Below are positions 6,421-13,590 of a stretch of DNA of 13,590 bases, piece by piece (position 1 is the stretch's first letter; every line of letters begins with the position of its first letter). The notes under the pieces were generated by a model. That model ran no database searches, was not told the DNA's origin, and saw only the letters and a list, made by a program, of their open reading frames with translations. The stretch comes from Gammaproteobacteria bacterium UBA2955 (lineage in GTDB: Bacteria > Pseudomonadota > Gammaproteobacteria > Pseudomonadales > Azotimanducaceae), in the NCBI GenBank assembly GCA_002348825.1, contig DEBN01000058.1, positions 1 to 13,590 of the forward strand. Direction: 5' to 3'. Made by a program: the position numbers and the translations under genes.

Positions 6421-7860
6421 TCAAAGCAGGCGATTCTTGTGCGCCCAATCCATAGTGGCATCCAGCCCAATTGCAAACTTATCAATAAGCTCGTCGATCT
6501 GATCTTCATTGATGACCAGCGGCGGGCAAAAGGCCACACTGTCCCCAAGATTGCGCAAAATAACGCCCGCGTCGTGGCACGCTGCGGCGCAGTAGCCGCC
6601 GACACCCGCCTTCATATCGAACGGTGTTCTGGGCTGTTTTTGCTTTACCAGTTCTACCGCTGCAATCAATCCCTCGCCCCGCACCTCGCCGACCAGCGGG
6701 TGATCCGCGAACTGGCGCAGGCGCTGTTGGAAAATCTGCCCAACTTTGGCGGCGTGCGTGTATAGATCCATTTCTTCCATGATTTCTAAATTTCGCAGCG
6801 CTACCGCGGCACACACGGGATGGCCAGAATATGTGAAGCCGTGACCAAAATTACCTAATTCATCCGAACGACCAACAAACGCGTCGTGCATGAAGTCCGG
6901 CAGCAGCACCGCACTGATCGGCAGATACGCTGAGGATAATGCTTTAGCCAGACTTATCGTGGTCGGTCGGAAACCAAATGTCTGGGCACCAAAAGGCTGG
7001 CCGGTGCGTCCAAAACCACAGATCACTTCATCATCAATAAAAATAATATCGTGTTTTTGCAGCAGGTCGGCCACCCGCGAAAGATAGCCTGCCGGCGGCA
7101 CCACTACGCCGCCAGCGCCCTGAATAGGCTCTGCAATAAACCCAGCAATGGTTTCCGGACCCTCTCGCTCAATCAATTGTTCGAGCTCGGCGAGTAGCCG
7201 ATCTACAAACTGCGCTTCGCTCTCGCCTACACGACCCTCGCTGTAGTAGTGGGGACAGGTCACGTGCATAACGCCGGGCAGCGGCAGATCAAACTCTTTG
7301 TGAAAAGTAGGAATACCCGTCAGCGAGCCGCTTGCTATCGTAATGCCATGGTAACCGCGCTTACGACTGATAATTTTTTTCTTTTCCGGTCGACCAATTG
7401 CGTTGTTGTAATACCACAGCAACTTTATCTGGGTATCGTTGGCATCGCTCCCGGACAAGCCAAAAAACACTCGCCCGCCGTCCATTGGCGCCATTTCGAT
7501 CAACCGCTCTGCCAACAACACTGAAGCTTCGTTAGTGCGCCCGGCGAAAAGCTGGGAGTAACTCATTTTGCGCATCTGTTCTTCCGCAACCCGGGCAAGC
7601 TCTGCATTCCCATACCCCAACGCGGTGCACCAAAGTCCAGCCATACCCTCAATGTACTGCTTACCTTTGTTGTCCCAGAGATAAACACCTTCCGCTCGCT
7701 CATGCACGACCGGACCCTGCTGGCTGTGTTGTTTTAGATTTGTCGACGGGTGCAACAGCACGCGCAAGTCTTTCGCCTCGATGGAGTCTGGCGCAAATTC
7801 ATTATGCAGAACCAGACCCTCGGCCGGGGCACCCGGAGTGGTGCTAGTAGTCGTCGTCAT
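6421..7860 (-). CDS. Class III PLP-dependent aminotransferase (omega-transaminase type)
   Basis: Cytoplasmic fold-type I aminotransferase moving an amino group from an omega-amino acid or amine to a keto acid such as pyruvate. 479 aa. It closely resembles the Chromobacterium violaceum-type omega-transaminases: GVYLWDNKGKQYIEGMAGLWC (58-78), GSDANDTQIK (137-146), EPIQGAGGVVVPP (244-256), DDEVICGFGRTG with cofactor-binding Asp277, and the Schiff-base Lys306 in SLAKALSS. GHGFTYSGHP lies at 339-348. Arg436 (VILRNLGD) sits where the mobile substrate-carboxylate Arg is found. The start has AGGAG 8 bases upstream, and the SDR gene ends 26 bases before it. Physiological substrates could include beta-alanine, diamines or related compounds; the sequence does not decide. 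Family call strong, substrate unknown. Confidence 0.92.
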   Translation of the reverse strand: MTTTTSTTPGAPAEGLVLHNEFAPDSIEAKDLRVLLHPSTNLKQHSQQGPVVHERAEGVYLWDNKGKQYIEGMAGLWCTALGYGNAELARVAEEQMRKMSYSQLFAGRTNEASVLLAERLIEMAPMDGGRVFFGLSGSDANDTQIKLLWYYNNAIGRPEKKKIISRKRGYHGITIASGSLTGIPTFHKEFDLPLPGVMHVTCPHYYSEGRVGESEAQFVDRLLAELEQLIEREGPETIAGFIAEPIQGAGGVVVPPAGYLSRVADLLQKHDIIFIDDEVICGFGRTGQPFGAQTFGFRPTTISLAKALSSAYLPISAVLLPDFMHDAFVGRSDELGNFGHGFTYSGHPVCAAVALRNLEIMEEMDLYTHAAKVGQIFQQRLRQFADHPLVGEVRGEGLIAAVELVKQKQPRTPFDMKAGVGGYCAAACHDAGVILRNLGDSVAFCPPLVINEDQIDELIDKFAIGLDATMDWAHKNRLL

Positions 7861-7886
7861 GACTTTGGCTCCTATACATTAACTCG

Positions 7887-8711
7887 CTATATCAGTTCCG
7901 CCGCCTGCAGCTTGAATTCCTGCATCACCTCATCGGCGTAATCGATACGACCCGTTAACTGGCTCGGATCACCATGGCACAACCTCAAACAAGCTTCTGC
8001 CATATGCTCAACCGGAGTAACTCGGTCCTCGTTTTCCGAATTGATTAACTTGTGATGCATAACGCCTGGGGTTGCGACCAATCCGGGTGAAATAACATTA
8101 ACCGCAACCCCTTTATCGTAAGCCTCTTGCGCAAGGCCGGTGGTAAAACGCTCAAGCGCTGCCTTACACATCCCATAAACAGTGCCTCCCCGTCCCGCCA
8201 GCGTTTTATCCGGATGAATAGCAGCGTGGGATGAAATATTCAGGATCCAGCCCGAGCCTCGCTCCTGCATGCCCGGCAACACTCGCTGGGCTAATTCGAA
8301 TGGCGCCCACACTTGCACATCCATCATCAGACGGAACCTTTTTTCTGGGAACTCATCGACCGGAATGAAATAAGTTATGGCTGCGTTGTTCACCAAAATA
8401 TCCACTGCGCCATATTCTGCCTCTGCGGCGCGAATCAACTGTTCACGGTCTTCGGCCAGCGCCAAATCTGCTTTGACCGCCAATGCCTCGCCTCCAGCCG
8501 CCCGAATAGCCGCCACGGTTTCATTGATGGTTCCGGGTAAATAGTGCTCGCCACTGTCGACGGTGCGCGCCGAAACAACAACCTTAGCCCCCTCCATGGC
8601 GAATCGACGCGCGATGGCATCGCCAATGCCTCTACTAGCGCCGGTCACGACCGCGACCTTGCCTGCTAGGACACCCCGCTGATTTACTTTGCCCTCACTC
8701 GAATCGCTCAT
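7887..8711 (-). CDS. Classical SDR family oxidoreductase
   Basis: NAD(P)-dependent short-chain dehydrogenase, 274 aa, probably cytoplasmic. Cofactor motif TGASRGIG at 23-30, NNAA at 108-111, catalytic Ser160/Ser161 in LNISS, and YxxxK as Tyr179-Lys183. An insert after the second strand carries the HYLPGTINETVAAI segment, which is typical of a subgroup of longer SDRs. The residue after strand 2 is Arg (SART, 47-50), which suggests NADP rather than NAD, as inference. The start has a GGGGGA tract close upstream; the alanine racemase gene ends 29 bases earlier, so the two are probably cotranscribed. Oxidation of an alcohol or hydroxyacyl intermediate in the pathway of the downstream aminotransferase and acyl-CoA dehydrogenase is possible but unproven. 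Confidence 0.9.
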   Translation of the reverse strand: MSDSSEGKVNQRGVLAGKVAVVTGASRGIGDAIARRFAMEGAKVVVSARTVDSGEHYLPGTINETVAAIRAAGGEALAVKADLALAEDREQLIRAAEAEYGAVDILVNNAAITYFIPVDEFPEKRFRLMMDVQVWAPFELAQRVLPGMQERGSGWILNISSHAAIHPDKTLAGRGGTVYGMCKAALERFTTGLAQEAYDKGVAVNVISPGLVATPGVMHHKLINSENEDRVTPVEHMAEACLRLCHGDPSQLTGRIDYADEVMQEFKLQAAELI

Positions 8712-8740
8712 TGTTCCCCCATGATCTCCACGCGTGTTAG

Positions 8741-9835
8741 CTACGGCGAATACCCTTCCATATCAGAATCAGTACCGTATACCCTATGTAGACGCTTGCC
8801 CAGCCCAGTCAGCACCTCGTAAGGGATCGTTTGCGCTTGAGCAGCGACGTCGTCAACGCAGATATTTTCACCTATAACCTCCACCCAATCACCGACCGCA
8901 ACGTCCACCTTCGACGCGTCCGCATGAAGCATATCCATGCTCACCCGTCCACGAATCGAACACCGCTGACCTTGAAAGAACACCTCGCCTTGGTTTGACA
9001 ACAGCCGGGGCACACCATCCGCATAGCCCACCCCAACAATCATAATCCGCTCCTGTGCAGATGCGATATAGGTGCCGCCATAACCCACCGGGGCTCCTGC
9101 CTCGAGATTCCGCAATTGCAGGACCTGACCAAACACGCTGGCAACAGCCTTTAAACCACTGTCGTGCGCTCGGCTGCCCGCTATCGGACTGCCGCCATAC
9201 AAACCAATACCGGCTCGGCCCAGTTGCTCGATACCCGCAGGCAGCGCAACTCCGCTGACACAGGCTGCAGAGTTGCTAAAACTCAATCTCAGTTCAGGCC
9301 GAAGCTGTTGTAGCGCGGTAAAAACACTGATCACTCTTTGTATCTGCAGCTCGGTAAAGTCATGCTCGACTTCATCTGCTCGTGCAAAGTGGCTCAAGAG
9401 CACGCGGACATCCAAATCGTGATTTCGTACCGCCGGCAAAACTTCCGCAGCGCTCAGGCCCAGCCTTGCCATACCGCTGTCGAGTTGCAGCGACGCTGGT
9501 AATCCGCTGGGACTCCAGAGTGCACACTGTTCAATGCTGTTAAGCACCGGGCGTAAGTTCTGTGCGGACAGCGTGGCGTAAGAGGCTGTCGTTACCCCTT
9601 CGAGAACGTAGATATGCGCATCCGGCAATCGGCGGCGCAGCTGCACGCCCTCAGCGGCCTGCGCGACAAAAAACTCTCGACAGCCTTCTGCCCACAGCGC
9701 GGCGGCAATTTCATTAGCTCCAAGCCCGTAGGCGTCGGCCTTAACCACAGCGGCTAAGTTTTCTGCATTACCACCATGCAGCACGCCGTAATTATGTGCT
9801 AACGCCGCCAAATCTATCTGCAAGCGTCCGCTCAC
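8741..9835 (-). CDS. alr: Alanine racemase
   Basis: PLP-dependent fold-type III racemase interconverting L- and D-alanine; it supplies D-alanine for peptidoglycan or takes part in alanine catabolism. 364 aa, full length. The PLP Lys is Lys32 in AVVKADAYGLG and the opposite catalytic base is Tyr252 in PVGYGGTY. Other signatures are GMARLG (121-126), SNSAA (187-191), GIGLYG (209-214), GYADG (270-274) and the dimer-contact motif RVSMDM (297-302). The start is GTG at 9835; the N-terminus SGRLQIDLAALAHN fits the family and no better in-frame start lies upstream. No clear Shine-Dalgarno precedes it. It is the first gene of the minus-strand run, and the neighbouring aminotransferase makes a catabolic (DadX-like) role possible, though no dadA is seen. 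Confidence 0.94.
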   Translation of the reverse strand: MSGRLQIDLAALAHNYGVLHGGNAENLAAVVKADAYGLGANEIAAALWAEGCREFFVAQAAEGVQLRRRLPDAHIYVLEGVTTASYATLSAQNLRPVLNSIEQCALWSPSGLPASLQLDSGMARLGLSAAEVLPAVRNHDLDVRVLLSHFARADEVEHDFTELQIQRVISVFTALQQLRPELRLSFSNSAACVSGVALPAGIEQLGRAGIGLYGGSPIAGSRAHDSGLKAVASVFGQVLQLRNLEAGAPVGYGGTYIASAQERIMIVGVGYADGVPRLLSNQGEVFFQGQRCSIRGRVSMDMLHADASKVDVAVGDWVEVIGENICVDDVAAQAQTIPYEVLTGLGKRLHRVYGTDSDMEGYSP

Positions 9836-10031
9836 AGGACTAAAACAACGGGTTGAGAAAGCAGCGGTTTTTTTATGGCCTTTCGGTAGCTTGCAATCAT
9901 CTTGGTAACAGCTCTTAACGCACAGGCAACGGACCCGTAAACTCTCGAATACTATAACGACGGCCCTATTGACGTGCCAGTTGCCGACTCAACTAATGCT
10001 CCTCGCTCACGTCTGGGAACTGGATATCTTT
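9836..10031. other. Divergent intergenic region between alr and the esterase gene
   Basis: About 196 bases that must hold promoters for both directions. On the plus strand TTGACG (9969-9974) and ACTAAT (9992-9997), 17 bases apart, give a possible promoter starting near 10004 and fit the ATG at 10032. On the minus strand TATAGT (9951-9956) is a possible -10 for alr without a good -35. No hairpin, repeat or small gene was convincing. Confidence 0.35.
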
Positions 10032-11150
10032 ATGCCCAATCAGCACACCACAGCAACAACGAGCCTCGAAAGCAGTGTGATCACACTCCAACACAGGTCA
10101 TCAGTTTTAGCGGACAACCCATTAGGAGATCCTTGTGAACGGCCTCTCAATGTGTATCTGCCGAGGGCTTATCACAACCAAACACGCAAGAATCGCCGCT
10201 TCGCCGTACTCTACAGCCTGGCTGGCTTTACCGGTACGGGGCCCGGGCAGCTGAACTGGAAGGGCTTTGAGGAAAATCTTGCGGAACGGCTGGATCGCCT
10301 CATCGCGAGCAATAGGATGGCACCCGCTATCGTTGTGTTCCCCGATTGTTTTACCGCTTATGGCGGCACTCAGTACATAAATTCCAGTGCTATCGGCAAT
10401 TATGCGGATTACATCAACACCGAATTAGTACCGTTCATCGATCGGGAATTTCGCACCAAAGCAACCCGCGAGCATCGCGGTTGTTTTGGAAAATCCTCAG
10501 GCGGTTATGGGGCGCTGATGCTAGCGATGCGTTATCCGAAAATCTGGGGCGGCGTCGCCAATCACAGTGGCGACGCATACTTTGATTTCGTCTATCGCAG
10601 CGACTGGCCTCGGGTGCTCACACATTTACAGCGTTACGCGCGAGCATCAAATGGGCGACTTCGCGCCACGACCGCAGCACAAATGCGGCAATTAGGCGAA
10701 GACGATGGGCGAGTAGAGCATTTTTTGCAGGGCGTTTGGTCCCGGCCACCCGGTGGCGCTCAAGGCATCACGAGTGACGAGATGATGACGCTGATGTTAC
10801 TGGGCATGGCCGCAAGCTACGATCCGGACCCAAACGCACGCAACGGTTTCCGTCTACCTTTCGACTTAGAGTCTGGCAAGCTTATTCCGGCGCGCTGGCG
10901 CACTTGGTTAAGGCACGACCCGATCAATCAACTCGCTCGATACGGGCACAATCTGAAGAAACTGCGCGGACTATTCATCGACTGCGGTCGTCAAGACCAG
11001 TTTCATATTCACTTTGGCAGCCGGCAGCTATCCCATGCGTTAACCAACAAGGGCATCGAACATCGCTACGAGGAGTTCGATGGCACCCACTCAGGCATCG
11101 ACCACCGTCTCGACATTAGCCTACCGTTTTTAGCTAAGCGTCTAGGTTAG
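10032..11150 (+). CDS. Esterase-D/antigen-85-like alpha/beta hydrolase
   Basis: Predicted serine hydrolase of the putative esterase (esterase D) family, 372 aa from this start. The nucleophile is Ser155 in GKSSGGYGALM, the acid probably Asp322 in DCGRQDQF, and the base His353 in FDGTHSGIDHR, so the triad order is Ser-Asp-His. An oxyanion-side segment AVLYSLAGFTGTG lies at about 58-70. No signal peptide is seen, so it is probably cytoplasmic. The frame can be extended to a TTG at 9969 or an ATG at 9996, but similarity-like sequence begins only around SSVITLQHRS, and a possible promoter (9969-9997) lies inside the extension, so ATG 10032 is preferred; its Shine-Dalgarno is weak. The last 17 bases overlap the end of the convergent gene. 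Substrate unknown. Confidence 0.84.
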   Translation: MPNQHTTATTSLESSVITLQHRSSVLADNPLGDPCERPLNVYLPRAYHNQTRKNRRFAVLYSLAGFTGTGPGQLNWKGFEENLAERLDRLIASNRMAPAIVVFPDCFTAYGGTQYINSSAIGNYADYINTELVPFIDREFRTKATREHRGCFGKSSGGYGALMLAMRYPKIWGGVANHSGDAYFDFVYRSDWPRVLTHLQRYARASNGRLRATTAAQMRQLGEDDGRVEHFLQGVWSRPPGGAQGITSDEMMTLMLLGMAASYDPDPNARNGFRLPFDLESGKLIPARWRTWLRHDPINQLARYGHNLKKLRGLFIDCGRQDQFHIHFGSRQLSHALTNKGIEHRYEEFDGTHSGIDHRLDISLPFLAKRLG

Positions 11151-12072
11151 CAGCGAGCAGTTTGTTGATGGTCGTGTCAACGCTGCAAAGCGCCTGCATT
11201 TGTAGCGCTTGCAATGCCGGCGCCGGGTCGATGGCGTCATCGTGATCAAGAACGCCCAGCATTGCAGAAGTTAAAGGTGGATTGGCCAACAATGCCTGCA
11301 TGCACGATGCCAAAGCGTAGCCAAGGGCGATCGGTAAACCCATGACTACTGTGGTTTTGCCCATACATGCCGCCACCCGTTGGAGCAGGTCTTTACGGCT
11401 GAGCGATTCCGCACCAGCCAGATCCAGAGCGCCCGCATGTTTGAGCAGCGCTGCCTGCGTAACCGCCTGAATAACATCTCCCGCATAAATGGGTTGCTCC
11501 AAACTTTGCGGGCGAAACGCCAGGCTGCGCGCTTGCGCACCCCGAGCTAACAGGGCGCGGCTGGCATAATCGCCTTCACCCAGCACCATAGGCACGCGCA
11601 AAACACACACGAGAGTAGCCGCACTAAGCAGGATATCCTCCGCGCGCCCCTTTGAGGCCAAACAGGCATTCGGCGACGACGCGGTCGACCCTAAGATCGA
11701 TAAATAAGTCAGGTGCTCGATGCTGGAATGATCGCAGACTTTAGCCATTACCTCGGCGCTTGCCTCATGGGCTTGAGCATAGGGCGCTGACTTGGTTGCT
11801 TTAAGAATGCCGACCAAGTGCAACGCACGGGAGCACCCTTGGGCCGCCCCTAGGAGCGCCTCTTGGTCTGTGTAATCCAACACCCGAACATCTAAGCGCC
11901 CACGTTGCTCGGCTGTAAGCTCTATTGCTGTGAGCTGCTTCGCCGCTCGTGCACTGCGCACTACCGCGCGAATTCGATCTTGAGTACTGCTCAGCGTTGC
12001 CACAACAAAACGTCGGCCAAGATTACCGTTTGCGCCCGTAACCAACCATTGCTGCTCGCTCGCTTTCTGCAT
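11134..12072 (-). CDS. Atypical SDR / NmrA-like NAD(P)-binding protein
   Basis: Rossmann-fold protein of the extended/atypical SDR group (NmrA- or NDUFA9-like), 312 aa. The nucleotide motif TGANGNLG (Gly13, Gly16, Gly19) is intact and followed by RAVVRS (35-40), with DVRVLDYTD (61-69) and HLVGI (85-89) at the expected places. Where active SDRs carry YxxxK, the sequence is CLASK (137-141): Lys141 is kept but the Tyr is Cys. The protein may therefore bind NAD(P)H without classic dehydrogenase activity, as in many NmrA-like regulators and quinone-reductase-like relatives. The start ATG has TAGGAG about 6 bases upstream. It is divergent from the lipoprotein gene and overlaps the 3' end of the esterase gene by 17 bases. 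Specific function unknown. Confidence 0.85.
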   Translation of the reverse strand: MQKASEQQWLVTGANGNLGRRFVVATLSSTQDRIRAVVRSARAAKQLTAIELTAEQRGRLDVRVLDYTDQEALLGAAQGCSRALHLVGILKATKSAPYAQAHEASAEVMAKVCDHSSIEHLTYLSILGSTASSPNACLASKGRAEDILLSAATLVCVLRVPMVLGEGDYASRALLARGAQARSLAFRPQSLEQPIYAGDVIQAVTQAALLKHAGALDLAGAESLSRKDLLQRVAACMGKTTVVMGLPIALGYALASCMQALLANPPLTSAMLGVLDHDDAIDPAPALQALQMQALCSVDTTINKLLAANLDA

Positions 12073-12143
12073 CGATTACTCCTAATTGCACAAGAAAGTT
12101 TATCAGGTCGCGCTATTGATCACTCTGTGAAGCGTATGACAAC

Positions 12144-12171
12144 TCGACCTGCGTGTTATTTTAAGTATGAT
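12144..12171 (+). promoter_or_regulatory. Candidate sigma-70 promoter for the lipoprotein / phosphatidyltransferase pair
   Basis: TCGACC (12144-12149; 4 of 6) and TATGAT (12166-12171; 5 of 6) with a 16-base spacer lie in the 158-base divergent gap, giving a start near 12178 and a leader of about 50 bases before the ATG at 12231. Confidence 0.35.
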
Positions 12172-12230
12172 CCGTCCTCGTTATAAGCCGATTTCCTGTC
12201 CGCCGCCCGCACCTGGATACTGACTCAACG

Positions 12231-12686
12231 ATGCGCAATCTTTCTCTAATCCTCTGCTCGCTGTCTTGCGCCTTTGCGGTTTCTGCCTGCTCCGGCCCCA
12301 TCGGACCCATTGCAGGGGGCCAGCTCGAGGGGAATAAGCTCGCTTGGCCCCAAGAGTGGGCATTCGCCGATGACTGCGAGAACGTACTGTTACAGACAAA
12401 TTCCGCGGATCCTTATTCGGTTACAGTCTGGGGCGTTAGCGTCGGCGAAAATTTTTATGTCGCCTCTGGCGACCAGAGCGCTACTTGGATAAAAAACCTT
12501 TACCAGGACCCCGTCATCGTTCTAGGCATCGAGGATAATCTGTATACAGGCGCAGCCGAACGAGTCTCGGATCCACAAGAGCTTGCTCTGGTAATCGAAC
12601 AATATTCGCTCAAATACGATTTTTACCTTGACGAGAGCAACGAAACAGACGGTGTTATTTTCCGATTAACCGAAGCGCTTGAGTAA
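12231..12686 (+). CDS. Predicted lipoprotein with a pyridoxamine-phosphate-oxidase-like (split-barrel) domain
   Basis: 151 aa. The N-terminus is a type II signal peptide with lipobox VSAC; Cys20 would be lipidated, and Ser at +2 predicts outer-membrane sorting. The remaining 130 residues resemble small FMN split-barrel proteins: a strand SVTVWGVSVGENFYVAS (63-79), then WIKNLYQDPVIVLGI (86-100), which matches the W(Y)xxLxxxPxV pattern, then a strand leading to ERVSDPQELALVIEQYSLKY. I read this from pattern resemblance to the DUF385/DUF2255-type families, not from a search. Cofactor binding is not shown. Such domains are usually cytoplasmic, so a lipid-anchored copy is unusual. The CDP-alcohol phosphatidyltransferase gene starts 5 bases after its stop, so the two are almost surely cotranscribed. 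Shine-Dalgarno weak. Confidence 0.72.
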   Translation: MRNLSLILCSLSCAFAVSACSGPIGPIAGGQLEGNKLAWPQEWAFADDCENVLLQTNSADPYSVTVWGVSVGENFYVASGDQSATWIKNLYQDPVIVLGIEDNLYTGAAERVSDPQELALVIEQYSLKYDFYLDESNETDGVIFRLTEALE

Positions 12687-12691
12687 CATTA

Positions 12692-13234
12692 GTGGCCTCC
12701 AGCAGCGTCTTGACCTGGGCTAATGCCCTAACGCTGAACCGCCTGCTACTGTGCTTGCCCCTGTATCTTTTGATTCGCAACGAACTCTGGTCCTGGGCTG
12801 CAGTGTGTTTATTTTTCGCGGTGGTCAGTGACCTCTTAGATGGCAAAGTCGCACGCACACAGGGAACCAGCAGCACCTTGGGAGGATTTTTCGATCATGC
12901 TACCGACGCGATACTAGTCACCACAGGCTGCTTGGCTTTGGCCCAATCAGAAGTCATCGGGTTTGCGCTGGTATGGCTGATACCCACAGCATTCTTTCAA
13001 TACAGCCTTGACTCACGAATTCTTACAGGTCGGGCATTGCGCAGCAGCGCTCTTGGTCGCGTCAATGGCATCGGCTACTTTGTGCTGGTCTGCACCGCCG
13101 TCGGCAGCTACCTCCTAGATTGGAGTTGGCTGCAAATGTTGCTGCCAACGTTCGCCTGGGTGCTGGTTGCCAGCACCCTCGTGTCTATCGCCGATCGTTT
13201 ACAGGCCACCATTCGTAAACCTAATCAGGGCTGA
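12692..13234 (+). CDS. CDP-alcohol phosphatidyltransferase family membrane protein
   Basis: Integral membrane enzyme transferring a phosphatidyl group from a CDP-activated lipid to an alcohol during phospholipid synthesis. 180 aa. The full signature D(x)2DG(x)2AR(x)8G(x)3D(x)3D is present as Asp47, Asp50, Gly51, Ala54, Arg55, Gly64, Asp68 and Asp72, so metal binding and catalysis should be intact. About six hydrophobic segments lie near 12-29, 33-46, 74-90, 91-104, 122-141 and 146-165. The size is close to PgsA-type phosphatidylglycerophosphate synthases, but the sequence does not tell the alcohol acceptor; a cardiolipin-synthase-like role is equally possible. The start is GTG, 5 bases after the lipoprotein stop, with only a weak GAG-type Shine-Dalgarno, suggesting translational coupling. 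Confidence 0.88.
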   Translation: MASSSVLTWANALTLNRLLLCLPLYLLIRNELWSWAAVCLFFAVVSDLLDGKVARTQGTSSTLGGFFDHATDAILVTTGCLALAQSEVIGFALVWLIPTAFFQYSLDSRILTGRALRSSALGRVNGIGYFVLVCTAVGSYLLDWSWLQMLLPTFAWVLVASTLVSIADRLQATIRKPNQG

Positions 13235-13251
13235 CACCCGCAGCTGCGTGA

Positions 13252-13590
13252 TTATTGCTGCCCGGCAATTGCGTACGCGTGGGCTTTAAATTCATGGCTG
13301 AACGGATGCCAAAAGCCAGGCATGCGTTGAGTTAGGCAAAATCCAGTGATCCCCGCGTTTGGCGCCATCCAACTGTGCGTACCGGCCATGCCCCCCCAGT
13401 GGTATTCATCCTGTGCCGACGCGGGTTCTGACGCTTGCGGGATTTGCTTTAACGCAAAGCCGAGTCCAAAGGTCGTGCCGGGCATGGTCCACATGCGAAA
13501 CGCCACGCGCACCCCGGGGGCCAGCTGATTTTTACGCATTTCTTCGAGGGTCGACGCGCGCAGCAGCCGCACGCCTTGGCGTTCGCCGCC
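13252..13590 (-). CDS. Serine beta-lactamase-like hydrolase, C-terminal part (gene runs off the window)
   Basis: C-terminal 112 codons of a class C beta-lactamase/family VIII esterase-like protein. The frame stays open to the right edge, beginning GGERQGVRLL, so the GTG at 13572 is an internal Val and the true start is outside. The segment RLLRASTLEEM is the helix typical of this family. Further on, HWGGMAGTHSWMAP (58-71 in this part, counting from the GTG) occupies the place of the KTG box; WGG instead of KTG is common in esterase-type members, so an esterase or peptidase is more likely than a true beta-lactamase. The catalytic SxxK and Tyr motifs lie outside the window. It converges on the phosphatidyltransferase gene with 17 bases between; no clear terminator is seen there. 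Confidence 0.82.
   Translation of the reverse strand, partial: GGERQGVRLLRASTLEEMRKNQLAPGVRVAFRMWTMPGTTFGLGFALKQIPQASEPASAQDEYHWGGMAGTHSWMAPNAGITGFCLTQRMPGFWHPFSHEFKAHAYAIAGQQ

Noticed and set aside
9860..9900. T-run near the start of alr as a terminator
   Set aside because: No GC-rich hairpin precedes the run on either strand.
9969..9971. TTG as the start of the esterase gene
   Set aside because: The extra 21 residues are not family-like, and a possible promoter lies in that stretch; ATG 10032 is the better start.
9965..9980. TGGCACG on the minus strand upstream of alr, looking like a sigma-54 -24 element
   Set aside because: The -12 position reads TAGGG rather than TTGC, so the GC required by sigma-54 is missing.
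13570..13572. GTG as the start of a short 106-residue gene
   Set aside because: The upstream codons continue the beta-lactamase-like family sequence to the window edge, so the gene is truncated by the window, not short.
1..13590. A defence system, mobile element, CRISPR array or biosynthetic cluster
   Set aside because: No integrase, transposase, repeat array, nuclease or large assembly-line gene is present, and gene content and base use look uniform.

Overview
The window looks like chromosomal DNA of a free-living, probably marine gammaproteobacterium. GC is moderate, coding is dense, and the genes are housekeeping or catabolic rather than mobile. The protein mix (YifB/ComM, a TorF-type porin, a pseudoazurin-like cupredoxin, isovaleryl-CoA dehydrogenase, a PVA-dehydrogenase-like quinoprotein) would fit the Cellvibrionales/Halieaceae part of the class, but that placement is inference. 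I see no tRNA, rRNA, CRISPR array, insertion sequence, phage gene or gap above 300 bases without a gene.

Layout. Positions 1-1464 (+) hold the 3' part of yifB/comM, ending at a bidirectional hairpin terminator shared with a convergent TorF-family porin gene (1541-2158, -). The 217-base gap upstream of the porin gene holds the clearest regulatory signal here: a sigma-54 promoter match (2242-2257) and two NtrC-type dyads (2321-2337 and 2353-2369) whose centres lie 32 bp apart. Next, all on the minus strand, come a secreted pseudoazurin-like cupredoxin with a TTG start and a candidate promoter of its own (2376-2966), then a tightly packed run read right to left: alanine racemase (8741-9835), SDR oxidoreductase (7887-8711), class III aminotransferase (6421-7860), exported PQQ-type beta-propeller protein (4770-6368), RDD membrane protein (4313-4768) and isovaleryl-CoA dehydrogenase (3133-4293). 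Gaps in this run are 29, 26, 52, 1 and 19 bases, so a six-gene operon is plausible.

The right part holds an esterase-D-type hydrolase (about 10032-11150, +) overlapping by 17 bases the end of a convergent atypical NAD(P)-binding SDR (11134-12072, -). A divergent gap of 158 bases leads to a two-gene plus-strand unit: a predicted lipoprotein with an FMN-split-barrel-like domain (12231-12686) and a CDP-alcohol phosphatidyltransferase (12692-13234). The C-terminal part of a serine beta-lactamase-like hydrolase (13252-13590, -) runs off the right edge.

How the genes may work together. The aminotransferase, SDR, quinoprotein and acyl-CoA dehydrogenase could carry amines, alcohols or branched-chain intermediates towards acyl-CoA, with the cupredoxin as a possible periplasmic electron acceptor. 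This is inference from gene order. The porin gene appears to answer to nitrogen limitation through NtrC and sigma-54. That is the observation I would follow first.
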